A DNA stretch of 64,000 bases from Apoda limacodes (lineage: Eukaryota; Arthropoda; Insecta; Lepidoptera; Limacodidae), in assembly GCA_946406115.1 (NCBI GenBank), contig OX291547.1, positions 12,901,001 through 12,965,000 of the forward strand. Reading direction: 5' to 3'. Below the pieces are notes generated by a model. That model was not told where the DNA came from. It worked only from the letters and a program-made list of their open reading frames with translations, and searched no databases. The position numbers and the translations under genes were made by a program. Below are positions 10,690 through 21,800 of this stretch, piece after piece. Each line of letters starts with the position of its first letter. The first letter of the stretch is position 1.

Positions 10690-11914
10690 TACACCTTATT
10701 TATCTGCCTACTTATTGTAACTTTAGTACAAGTCCGATAACTAGATAAGTATACTAGGTATGTATTATCTGTAGCCACCGACAAGTAATTTACTCTCTAT
10801 CGAGAGGGTGCGAGATGTTTGATTCTTTATCTAAGATCGAGTGGACACCAGTAGTCTTGTAACTAAATCTTGTCAATAAGAATTATACGTAATAGGTACC
10901 TATTCCACAAAGTGCTATCCCTATCAAAGTATAACTTGTTTTCTCTGGTTTCCAATAAGGTAAAACAGATTCGCCGATGTTTTATTAAATTTTATAGTTC
11001 CAGTTTTTATGACAGGACTTGAGTGGTGGTGCGGACTCTAAGCTGTATGCAGGGACGTATGTAGGGGGGATAGTTGGCTTGAATAACGAATGTTATCTTT
11101 GTTCATTTATATGTAAATAATTCGCGATTGTGATAAAGTGGCATCCGCGGATGGCTTTTGAACTAAAGCAACTAGGTAGGTACTGCAGCGTGCGGGGGCG
11201 TAAATAAGCTGCTTCTACCTATTTCTATTTAGGTATCGGGATCTCTGCTAATAAAAAGACAACATCGGGAGCTCTTTTCTGTATTCAGATGTTCTTTTCA
11301 ATCGCCACAAGAGTATACATCCTTCAGATTCATCTACTACCTAGGAGAATTATTATACAATATTAAACTTATCTGCGGTACATCTTCTTCTATTAGGCCA
11401 TCCTTCAATAGGCCTCGGGTCGTCGTGTCGATACATTGGATAAAATATACATTAGGACATTAAATCGCGATGGTGGCGATGCTTGTAATATTTTGGATAC
11501 TGGAGTATCTTACTTTAAGTCCACTGGCAATGTAAAGCCATTCTACCAATTCTAGGGCTCCCTGATAGAGACAGGAATCGACCCTCCAAATTTATATAGA
11601 CTTGTCCGATCTATATTTTTCACTTGAATGTCAATTAATAACAAAATAATGACAAGCTCGAAATTCCGATTGTTTTTATTTAAAAACGCACTGACACCAT
11701 CTATTATGTTTCCTTAAAACCACTACGAAGTATTTGCTGCGTAAAAACGTTCGCTAGCCTATTTACTTCCTTTACATTCAACAAGAGGTCGTAACCTCTA
11801 CAGTACTTGCAATTTATTTAGTATGGTTCAATACACTAAACTTGCTGACGGAATTATCAATATATTTGTTGAGTGTGGTTGTCATGGCTGTTTTTTGCCG
11901 TCTCGCTCATTTTT
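10690..11914. other. No gene seen
   Basis: Non-coding, AT-rich DNA with many TAGGTA/TACCTA words typical of intronic or intergenic sequence here. No conserved ORF, repeat array or RNA gene was recognised. Confidence 0.5.
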
Positions 11915-12412
11915 AGGGTTCCGTATCCAAAGGGTAAAAAGGGTAAAAAAGGGTTAATGTATAAATTGTTGAAATCTGTTCTCAATCCGCGAAGTTATCG
12001 AGTAACAAAAAAAACAGTTTTTTAGCGATAAAAAACAGCCGCTGGACAGATTTTTACCAAAATATTTTCAGATCTAAAACATGACGTGGTATATCGATTA
12101 AAATGGTCCGTGAGCGATTTGGTCCATTAGTTCTTGAGATATCGAGGGGCAAAAAAAAGCTAACATAAATACATACACGCACACACACATCACTCTGAAC
12201 ATGATTGCAAACGATTCTCCAGGTTTCAAAACATAAAGAAAACACAAATTTAGCGATTGCGATTTTTGGACCTATTACCTATAATAACTTCTCTCAAGAG
12301 AAGTTAATAAATAATTAAATTAAAATTATTTAAGGTGGGCTCCCATACAACAAACGTATTTCGTTCGTTTTTATAGATAATGGTACGAAACCCTTATGCG
12401 CGAGTCCGACAT
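11915..12412 (+). repeat. Dispersed lepidopteran-type repeat, copy B (long form)
   Basis: Starts near TTAGGGTTCCGTATCCAAAG and ends GATAATGGTACG...GCGCGAGTCCGAC at 12412. The terminal ~80 bp match copies A (3380) and C (53365). The middle differs and contains a different block (GTGAGCGATTTGGTCCATTA). No coding capacity. Confidence 0.65.
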
Positions 12413-12633
12413 TAATCAGTGAATATAAAACCAAACTGTACTGTGAATAATGAGTATATATTGTTAGGATACCTAGGTATTTTGAGGTTTACAGGTGGAT
12501 TGTCATGACTATGCTTTCCAAAAGGGAGGCTGCAAACATAGCGTAGCGTAGCGTTTGGCACGCAAAAAAATAGTTTTCTTGGTGTTTTAATTGTTGTGTT
12601 TGTACATTTTGGTACTAAACAATATTTATTCAT
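12413..12633 (-). pseudogene. THAP zinc-finger N-terminal fragment
   Basis: ATG at 12633 (reverse strand) opens MNKYCLVPKCTNT, then KTPRKLFFCVPN, the C-x4-C start and proline-rich strand of a THAP domain. After about residue 28 the sequence no longer fits; the W and second zinc pair of THAP are absent, and the DNA there has a CGTAG repeat (GCGTAGCGTAGCG, 12541-12553). Either the exon ends there or this is a truncated copy. THAP domains bind DNA and occur in P-element-like transposases and host regulators. Confidence 0.45.
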
Positions 12634-12639
12634 GGTTAC

Positions 12640-12800
12640 AAAGTTGAACCGTGCACAAATTGGTCACTTAATTCTTTTTTAAGTCCGTGAGTCAAACATA
12701 AACACTGCGCGCTTCGTTACTGCCAACGGCTAACTGGCGGCCGATGAGTAAGATGACGTCACGCACTCTGCGCAGCGGCAACTCGGCGATCGACGCATTA
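12640..12800 (-). promoter_or_regulatory. Candidate promoter of the THAP fragment, with CRE palindrome
   Basis: TGACGTCA at 12754-12761 lies about 120 bp upstream of the THAP ATG in a GC-rich stretch (GCGCAGCGGCAACTCGG). On its own coding strand the site reads TGCGTGACGTCATCTTACT, close to TGACGTCATCGTACT at 10388. The similar site, spacing and opposite orientation suggest related promoters. Confidence 0.4.
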
Positions 12801-14633
12801 ATTTGAATACTACTAGCTCATTTTTGGTCGTATGACAAAACAAAATATACAAATATTTTTGATTTTTCAAGGACTTTAATACTACATTCAAAACCAAAAA
12901 CCTCGTTGATCCTCATTGTTGTAAATAAGTTATTTCCATTTTTTAGAATACGCCTAAAATTTAAATGCAAATAAACATAAAAAACTTAAAAAGGTTAAAA
13001 TTTTGAAAACCATCGGCGTGGGCGGCATATTGGATAAATCTTAGAATAAACAAGAAGCGTCAATAAATATTACAACTTAATCACCAGTCAAAACCATTCT
13101 CAAAAATGCACATTTTTGCTTGGAATAATGTAAAAACTAAAGATAAATAGCTATCGTAAAAAGCCGTTCGTCGGAGTTTTGCTTTAAGCCCTGCACGTGT
13201 TAGATCCTAGAAAAGACGCGATACTGTTATAAAACCAAGTAAATGACTAAAAAGTTAAAAAGAGATATCGCGTTTATAAAGTTCAAGATGTTAAAAATAA
13301 CCATTCATATTTAAAGGAACTACCAATACGTGATAGTTCCTAATAATATACTTAACGCGACTACTGTCTAAGTATTTCAGATATGTAACTAATGAATAAT
13401 TAATATTTGTATTTGTAATTAGTATTTCGATAAATGTGCGTATAGGTGGTAGGCGATGACCTATCGGATTAGACTATTTACATATAATTTCATACCAAAT
13501 GGATTTTATACTGTCAGTCGTAAGTCTGAGAAAGTATGGAGGGAAGTTCATTATAAATCTTTTATGAAAATATAAATTGTTACCTTTTCGATAAAAGAAA
13601 AAATAAACATATCAAATGAAAATTCATGAATCGTTCAACCATTGTTTCTATTAAAATAAGCAGTATAGTATTTATTACAAAAAATCATTAAATCTTAGAA
13701 AGACAATATCACTGTGATACTAAAATTTATTATATCATATAATCATGATTTCTAAATAGCAATAATTTCCATCATTAGTTTTGAAAGGAACGCACCTATG
13801 TTCCGGCAGCATATTCTAAGACCCTTGCGTAATGTTTTAATTAGGTTTTAAAAAAAACTGCAACGAATCTCAAATTTGAATGAATATTTTTGATTAATTT
13901 TTGCAGAGTCTAGTGTCTGCTAGTTTCTATACAATTTGTGCAATAGACTGACTGTGAAAAATAGTCGAAACTTGCAATTTTTGGGTATCGTCATAGAAGA
14001 AACAAATACTATGTAAAAGAAATTTGGTCACCTATTCTATATCCTTCAGATTTTTTTATTGTACTCGCTTTGTGCTAAAATTGTAAATAGTTTGCGGTAA
14101 GTATTTAAATCGAGGACCAAAGATTTAAATACAGTAAATCATTTCCTTGAATTTTATTATAGTTTTATTATTTAATTTGGTTTCGTTCATTTTAGATTAA
14201 GCTTCAAATATTTTTGGCACTCTGGGAAGGTTTATCCCTACCTTTAGGGTCCCGCCCATCGGTGGCTTACAAAATGGGTAGCTAAAGAGAATACCTAGGT
14301 TATTTTTCCGTGTGCCACATTTTAGTCAGGTGCTTTGGCCCGCCCATCTCCTGTTTTATTTGAGGATGCTCTGAGTTATAATGTAGCTTTGGCCAGACTA
14401 ATTATTAGATACATATATAGACATGAAACATTGAAAATTAGTAAATTATCAGATGTCTGACACTTATGATGACACAAGGTCGGCTCAGTCTTGGATAAAT
14501 AAAGATATTTTTTTGGTTTATTTTAGTAGCGGTCTGTTACCATGACTGGAATGGTGAATTGGATGTGCTCTTTAGATTTAAGAAACTTACATTTGCAGTT
14601 TAGGTGTAGGGTTAGCTATATGCTACCAATTTT
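12801..14633. other. No gene seen
   Basis: A long AT-rich stretch with no convincing ORF, tandem repeat or RNA gene. A possible old-repeat piece lies near 14225-14370 (GGGTCCCGCCCATC, TTGGCCCGCCCATC). Confidence 0.5.
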
Positions 14634-14635
14634 GG

Positions 14636-15008
14636 TAAAAATATACAATATCCCCCGCGTATTTAAGGGTTGAAAGTGATGGGGGGAGGGGGGGAGTGGG
14701 GGTAGGAGGTACCCCAGAAAAGGAGGGGGCCCGGAACCCCCCCTTTTTTATATAAATTTTTAAAAATTTAACCTCAAAATGTAGGAACCAACTTCTATCA
14801 GGGTATCCAATTTTCCCTGCGTAATTTAGGGTTGATAGTGAGGGGGGAAGAGGTAGGTACCCCCGAAAACTAGAGGGCCCGGAACCCCCCCTTTTTTATA
14901 TATTTTTTTTTAAATTTAACCTCAAAATGTAGAACCCAACTTTCTTTAGACTATTGAATGGTTAATTAATATACAATTTCCCCTGCGTATTTAAGGGTTG
15001 ACAAAATT
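14636..15008. repeat. Tandem array, ~164-bp unit, two full units and a partial third
   Basis: Unit starts at 14642, 14804 and 14970 (TATACAATATCCCCC, TATCCAATTTTCCCTGC, TATACAATTTCCCCTGC), giving periods of 162 and 166. Each unit has a G-rich block, then GGCCCGGAACCCCCCC and TTTAACCTCAAAATGTAG. The first unit begins at the proposed element end, so the array looks like repeated copies of the subterminal region. Confidence 0.85.
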
Positions 15009-15149
15009 AGCCCTCTCTCCTCCGCAAACTCAATGCATTGAGCTTCTGTGCCCAACTGAGAGAAAATCATTCTCCAGTTCCACATAGATCTGAAACAGCA
15101 AAAAGTAAGGTATTAGTTTTAAACTAAGATGAACTATGACAAATGACTG

Positions 15150-15222
15150 CTTTTGTGGTTCAGTTGGTAGTGCTCCTGCCTACTGAACCGAGGGGTGTGG
15201 GTTCGATTCCAACCCAAACAAA
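15150..15222 (+). repeat. tRNA-derived SINE head with A and B boxes
   Basis: TGGTTCAGTTGG (15156-15167) fits the RNA polymerase III A box and GGGTTCGATTCC (15199-15210) fits the B box, 43 bp apart. I do not see a full tRNA cloverleaf, so this is the promoter head of a SINE rather than a working tRNA gene. It leads into the 116-bp array. Confidence 0.6.
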
Positions 15223-15790
15223 CACGGGTAGAAATAAAAAGCTTGCTTCGCTGCACTCCTGCCTCAACCTTCTAACCTAACTCGACTGTCGTTGGGGTGC
15301 CCTAAGAAGATTTCTGGGTAGAAATAAAAAAAAATAACCACGAACGTTAAGGCAGGAGCTTGCTTCGCTACGCTCCTGCCTTAACCTTCTAACCTAACTC
15401 GACTGTCGTTGGGGTGCCCTAACAAGATTTCTGGGTAGAAATAAAAAAAAAACCACAAACGTTAAGGCAGGAGCTTGCTTCGCTACGCTCCTGCCTTAAC
15501 CTTCTAACCTAACTCGACTGTCGTTAGGGTGCCCTAACAAGATTTCTGGGTAGAAATAAAAAAAAAACCACGAACGTTAAGGCAGGAGCTTGCTTCGCTA
15601 CGCTCCTGCCTTAACCTTCTAACCTAACTCCACTGTCGTTGGGGTGCCCTAAAAAGATTTCTGGGTAGAAATAAAAAAAATAACCACGAACATTAAGGCA
15701 GGAGCTTGCTTCGCTACGCTCCTGCCTTAACCTTCTAACCTAACTCGACTGTCGTTGGGGTGCCCTAACAAGATTTCTGGGTAGAAATTA
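15223..15790. repeat. Hairpin-bearing tandem satellite, ~116-bp unit, about five units
   Basis: The word TTTCTGGGTAGAAAT starts at 15311, 15428, 15543, 15658 and 15774 (periods 115-117). Four units contain a perfect 14-bp inverted repeat, GTTAAGGCAGGAGC and GCTCCTGCCTTAAC, around a 12-base loop; the first unit (15223-15310) has a shortened version. Units differ by a few bases and in A-run length. The GCTCCTGCCT arm also occurs in the adjoining SINE head (about 15171). Confidence 0.9.
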
Positions 15791-16289
15791 ACCAAAGTGA
15801 CTAGCCCAAAAGTTTAAAAAAGTAACTTACCTCAATTCATCCACATATAGATTGGTACGTCTCCCAGATGAACCCAAAGTCCTCCCCTGATTTTCTTCTT
15901 CCAAGAAAGAAGGCATAAATGTGTTAGCCATGCAACTAGGACCAGCTCTCCAGCTAGGACCAGCTCCTCCACTAGGACGAGCACTAGAATCAGCCGCTGG
16001 GGCAGAAGACGAGGATGCGGGCTCAAGTGGCTCATTAGAGTCCAACACTTGCACTCGCGAAACGTTAGTCACAAGCGGCTCACTCGAGTCTATCACTTGC
16101 ACACTACGCGTAGGCACTGAAGAGGAGACCGTAACAAGCGGCTCAATTGAGTCCAACACTTGCACTACACTCAACTCTTCAGGCGATGCTGCAGAACTCG
16201 ACGCCATGGTAGTCACACAATTTGTTTTCGACAGGAGTACGTAAAAACGATCTCAACTAAAAATGGCGGCGTTTTGAGTATTGTTTTAC

Positions 16290-16565
16290 CAAACGCGCGC
16301 TATGTTTACTCTCAATCGCAACCGCACCCGCGTAACGGGGAACTCCCCTCCTGGCGGTGACTCACCTTCGGGTTCGAGACTCACGCCGGTCCAAGGGACG
16401 CCCCCGAGAGCGACAACCCAAGCCGAGGCTTCCCCCGCGGGGAGCCCTTGAGCGTTGGGCGCTATATGGGCTGAGGCTCCTTCAGAGTCTCGCCCCAAAA
16501 GTCCGGTGAAGCAGTAATGGCTGCAACAGCCAACTGCATAGTCAGCTCAGAAAAAAAAAAAAAAT
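16290..16565 (+). repeat. SINE-like dispersed element, copy 1 (poly-A at right)
   Basis: Runs from about CAATCGCAACCGCACCCGCG to a 14-A run (about 16552-16565). It is GC-rich and contains blocks AACGGGGAACTCCCCTCC, TGGCTGCAACAGCCAACTGC and GTCAGCTCAG. A shorter reverse-oriented copy is at 42303-42500. The A tail indicates retroposition. Open frames through it are not conserved between the two copies. Confidence 0.7.
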
Positions 16566-16961
16566 ATATTTACTGGTCAATGCGTTTAATGCGGTAATTG
16601 CGTAAAAAAACGCGACTAAAAACTAGCATCGCATCACTTATAAAAAACAAAAGCAAACATACTGTAATAAAATACCTATATAATTTCAATATGCATTTTT
16701 CAACAAAAATTAAACCTTATTTTGCCCTATAAGCAAAAAAAAAGCCGAAGGGATTTCATACTTCCGACTGATGCAGTCAGACCAAAAAAAAATTTGCAAT
16801 TTTGCAATTAATTATCAATTTTCATAATTTTATTTCTGAAAAACTACATAATTCCGGGCTCTGAAACTTCGCACAGTTAATATTGAAAACTAGATCTATT
16901 AGCCAAAAAATTACGAACACCCAACTCGACGGGGGATATTGTATATTTTATCCCCAATTTT

Positions 16962-17841
16962 ACTTTTGCATCTACTCAAAACAAAACAGGCAGTCAGTCA
17001 CTCATTATACTACGGCGCAGCTGCCACATTTTTTGTTGAGATAATTTATAATTATCAAACAGACATATTCATAAACACTACACCACATTTTCTACACAAG
17101 TTTATCATAAACATATAATAAATTGATGGGTAATAAGTTTTGTGATGTGCATTTAAAAAAAGGGCCTAAAAAATACTCTTATTTACCTAGATAACTTTCT
17201 TTTTCAGAAAAAATAACAGTATCTTTTTTGGTTTAAAGGCACTAATGTAACTTATTCTCATACAAACTTTTATATTGGATTATTTGGTCAGCCCATTTTG
17301 TTTTTTTTAATTGCTGAAATATTGCGACACTTACGCTGGTTTGCGTGGCACTTTTAGGCACTAATGTTAAGCTACTGATTTATGAATTAAAAATTAATTA
17401 ATAGTCAAATGCTCTCTGTGTGGTGCCGGCTGTCTTCACAGGGGTAAATGGTAGTGTTGATAGGATTTTAAATAATCTAGTTTTACAGGATGCTTATAAA
17501 GCTTTCGTACCCTTATTCAATGACAAATAGAATTATCCTTAATACCCTCAGATTTGTCCGCTTGATGTATTTGATATGTATGTATAAGAAGGTTACGGAC
17601 TATAAGTCATTGAAGTTCCCTTTTAAAATAGATACTTACTTCACAATTATTCATAGTGTGCTTGAATAGAAATTTGTTCCTTTTTTGATGGTCAGGCTTT
17701 ATCTTGAGGAATATTTTCTGTCAACAATCTTTTAGAAACTTACAATTAAGAGTTATTCGCGTTAGATTTGATCACACAAATACAATGTGTTGACGAAACC
17801 ACATTGTAATAAATGCAATACTTATTTTATTAGTGATTCAT
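16962..17841. other. No gene seen
   Basis: AT-rich non-coding DNA. No repeat family, RNA gene or ORF with recognisable content was found. Confidence 0.5.
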
Positions 17842-18330
17842 ATGAATTATCCGCGAATGCAATTTGACATTGATAGCTTTGGCCATCATTTGCCATTTGC
17901 TAAGACATGTCCAGAATTTACTGCAGCTGCAAAATTACATGCTTCATCTAAAAAATCATTTGTAAAGGAACAAAATTCCCCTACAAATAAACCTTATAAA
18001 ATCCTCAGATCAAAAAAAAAGTTCAGATGGAACCTCTGCAACAACGAAGTTTTTGTCATGAGATAAAAGCACTATGAGAAAATATAAAACCACATTCTTC
18101 TCCAGGACCCCATTTTGGCTTTGGTAAAGCAGCTCATGCTGCACTCACTAGTATTGTTGGTCCTGTCCTAAATATTTGCAAACCAATAAGTTCTGCAGCC
18201 TCTTGTAAAAATGTAGGAATTAAGTTGTTGTCTTCATATCTTTAATTCTTGTCATGCAATTTTTTCGCGTAACATTAACTCTATTTTGGCTATCCTTTCA
18301 TCCATTTTTAATGAAACAACTTTTAGCAAT
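17842..18330 (+). pseudogene. Unrecognised decayed ORF
   Basis: ATG 17842 opens MNYPRMQFDIDSFGHHLPF, and the frame continues to TGA-free 18063. A shift in the nine-A run at about 18012-18020 leads to a second long frame with HSSPGPHFGFGKAAHAALTS and GPVLNICKPISSAASC. Another shift near 18243 leads to a third. The alternating frames look like one protein broken by small indels, but I do not recognise the family. It sits about 0.5 kb upstream of the Rod-like gene, and no relation to that gene is evident. Confidence 0.3.
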
Positions 18331-18820
18331 ACCTACTTTAGTGGAACTGCCAAAGTACAAATTAAAAAAAATTTGACTTTTTTTTTAAATTGTTATGTAA
18401 TGAATATAAACCCATTATTTTTGATCATGAATATCATCTGAAACCTTGTTAAATCTTGCCAATATTTTAACTGCCTAATTTACCTTGTGTCTGGCAAGAC
18501 CGAGAAGGTGAATATTGTGGCATCGGGTTTTTGATTAAAAATGGAGTTGTCTTTTTTAAATATAAACTTATTTAATACAAATAGTGATGGTTTCCCAGTA
18601 AAAGGAAAAACTCATAGGAAGAATAACATATATTTGGGTATTTATTCCTTATTCAAGTGTCAGCCTTTTCAATGAGTTCAATAATATTATTTAAACCTTT
18701 TCAAATGCCATTTGTTTTAAGTGATTTTAATTGTCATTTATTTTGTAGTTTGTTATTTGTTCCAGATTGTCAAAAACATCAACCTATAACAATTTTCTTT
18801 GATTTCCTAGTTTCCAAATC

Positions 18821-21800
18821 ATGGCTATAAATAATTCACAAATAAGGAAGTTTAACAATAGTTTTGGGCTTTGCAGTAATGTAAACTTATTGTTTGAGTA
18901 TCCCAAAGTGGTTTTATTTGTAAACACTTCTGATTTAATAATTGTAGATGTAAAATCTCAAGACAATGAATATGACTGCACCCTCCCAAATGGAATTGTT
19001 AATTTAGATAATGAAATTGTATATAAAATAATTAAATACCAGTATCTGTGGATGATATTAAGCACTGCAGAGCTTATAGTTCTGGATTTAAATACAAGGA
19101 AACAAATTAGAATTAGTATTGAAAATATGAATTTTAAAATATGTCAGTTAAAAATCAAGGAAGGTAATATATTTTTAATGAATGAAAATGAAGATTGCTA
19201 TTTGGTTTCTTACACTACTAAACAAGTAATTGATAAAATTGACGAAGGGTTAACTACCCTTAATGCATTCTATGAGAAAGTGCAAAAACATAGATATACT
19301 ATGTGTAAAGATATCTCTACCAAGAATAATTTAAATGGCATGGATGCTTGTGTTGAACTAGGCAGTTTAATATTAAAATGTCCTGTTACTGGAATAACTG
19401 AAATTATACCTACGAATGCAAAATATGTTGTTCCCTGGGGATCTATGATTGCTATGGCAGATGACACAAACATGAAGATTGTAAGCGTTACTGATATGAA
19501 AATTATATACGAATTTGAAGATTCTGAAACACAATATTACCCTTTGGAAATGTATGACAGTGTACTGTATTATGTCACATGGACAAAATCTGAGGTAAGA
19601 TTTTTATTTCCAAAAGGAAATTATTGACTAATAATGATGAAAATTGATTCTAAGAAAATATAACCTCAAATAACTAATCACAGAAGACTCACTGCCGTTG
19701 CACAAAACGCGTAAATTCCTGCAAAAATTTAGGTACCTAAAATCATGGTTTATTCGGTGCAAGCCAATTTGTCCCCTTGCGCGGGGCCTCAGCGCAATGC
19801 CTCGGAAACACACATCTCGACACGAAGAACGCGCGCGCAATCCCTGAATTTGGGTGCCGCCAACGGGCAGTAAGGTCGTAGGTTTTAATACTTAAACTCT
19901 AGAGTAGCCACCCCTACGTTATAACTATTACATATTTTGTGGTATTATATCGTGTGGTAGTATGGAGCCGTTAGTGCGTGCGATAGACCCGCATTCTAAT
20001 TTTTTGGTATAGTACTTTCAGGGCGAAGTATTTCAGCACAAAGTTTTTTTGTAGCCACCCTTATTGTGAACTATGATTTAATCATTGTCCACAATAAGCC
20101 TTTTAATTTAGATTTTTTTGTATTAATTTCTTATGTGTGTATTTTAATATGCCTTACCATTGTAATTGTAAAGAGTGTTCTTCATCTTTTTTTTATTTCA
20201 ATTATTGTTTGTAGGTTTTTGTATGCAGTGCTTGGATTGCTGACTCAAAAGACACTGAAGATTTACACAAAAGTGATTTAAATAATATGACTTCAAAACA
20301 TACATCTCAAGAAACACTAAAATTGCAGTTAAATGGCTTACTTGATACTTTGTCAACTGCTGAATCAACAAAAATGACACCGCAGCTATTAAGTTTTTTT
20401 GAAAATATTAATGATTTTAGCTTCCTTATTGCCTGTGCGCGCAGGCTTTGCCAGCACAATATTGTATACAGGTCTGTTTTGTACCTACTTCAAAAACGGT
20501 TATTTGTTACGAATAGTACAAGCTTCATTAATGAATTACTCGATATCGTGATTAAAGCAGATTTGATAGAATACATCAATTTCAGAGGCAACAATTATTA
20601 TGAAGATGTAAACTTATTTGTTTTAGATTTTAAACAGCTCTATGTAACAATCATATCTAAATCTGACCTGGATCTTGCATCAATTTGTTGGTTAAAGTAT
20701 TCTGAACTAAACCTTATAATTGATTCAGATGATATTGCTGAAATACTAAATTCAGTACCTCATAATATCAAATTAAGTGCTCTTATCATTTGGTTTAGAA
20801 ATTTCATTCCAACCCTATTAGACCAAAATCCATATAATATAGACATATTTGTAAATTGGACGATTGAGAGAGTTTTTTTTCTAGAAAAATCTAGTTACTG
20901 GCCAAAAATAGCTATAAAGTTTGTTGATGATATAATTACTGTTCTAGAGATGTCTTTAAAAAATATTCATATAAGACCAATTTCAATGGATGATCTTGAT
21001 AAATTGAAAGATCACATTAATTATATAACAGAGTTAAAAACTAAATACAAAATCAATATGTTATTAGGTGAATTGTACTCGCAGAGTCCAAATGAAGTTG
21101 CACTTATAATGCTACGTCGGTGTTACACAGAGGACTTAGAATCTTTCCTGCAAAATTATTTACCTCCTTATGTTGCTCGCTACTCAATTGCTATGGATGA
21201 TACTTTATGTTCATTTATAGAAAGTGAATCAGCTTCAAGTGGTGGAGCGTTTAATAGTGACCGATTGCAAATATTATTGAATGCTTTTCTTTCCCCTACT
21301 AATAAACTTGAGTCGCTTCTTCAAGTTTTAAAAGTATTAGATGTTCCTTGGGATTCCAATATGGTGGAACTAGCTATAGCAAATGCTGTATCTATTTCGT
21401 CAGACTTCACAGCTACTGAAGCTGACCACGGTCTCGCTCAGGAAATAATGAGAGAAATTAATTTTGCAAAAGTAAAAGTGATTTTAAAGAAGTACAATTT
21501 CCCACTTACATGTACGGACTACACATTGGTGCTGCATAAAATAATGAAGTCTTCTATTATTGATTTAGATGATTTAAAAGTAGTAACAGGCGTATTAACA
21601 ACTTATACTAACTATGGTAATATTTTATACATTGATTGTTGTCTTCGTGATTGTGAAACAAGGATAGCATTAGATTATTTTCATAAGCTGTTAAATAAAG
21701 AAAAGAAGATTTTATTAAAAACTGTTCTCAGTAAATACGAACAATTAATAAGCAGCACTGTGGTTAATACCATTGTTGAAAAAAACTATATTGATTTTCT

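Larger units (their letters stand above)
14966..16207 (-). pseudogene. Two-exon gene, low-complexity N-terminus plus Merlin-like start
   Basis: Exon 1 (16207-15831) starts MASSSAASPEELS, carries three repeats of a VQVLDS-EPLVT motif, a Ser/Ala/Pro-rich tract and LYVDELR, and ends at a strong donor GAG|GTAAGT. Exon 2 follows an acceptor TGTTTCAG (start 15089), joins in phase 2 and reads SMWNWRMIFSQLGTEAQC then EFAEERGLI, resembling the N-terminal block of Merlin transposases. The frame then runs into the tandem array and stops at 14966, so the zinc-binding and catalytic parts are absent. The 116-bp array sits in the intron. Confidence 0.45.
14634..16955 (-). mobile_element. Candidate TIR DNA transposon with a Merlin-like gene
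   Basis: The two ends match in inverted orientation: ATACAATATCCCCCG runs inward from 14643 and, on the other strand, inward from about 16945. The outer bases (GGTAAAA, GGGGATAAAA) are similar. AATTTT sits immediately outside both ends (14628-14633 and 16956-16961), a plausible 6-bp target duplication. Inside is a two-exon gene on the - strand whose second exon resembles the N-terminus of a Merlin transposase. Merlin elements usually have 8-9 bp duplications, so the superfamily call is tentative. Two tandem arrays and two SINE-like pieces lie inside. Confidence 0.45.

Noticed and set aside
15150..15222. Working tRNA gene
   Set aside because: The A and B boxes are present but no acceptor stem or convincing anticodon arm can be formed; it is a SINE head.
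15223..15790. CRISPR array
   Set aside because: The 116-bp units are repeated without unique spacers, in a eukaryotic genome, and no cas-like genes are present.
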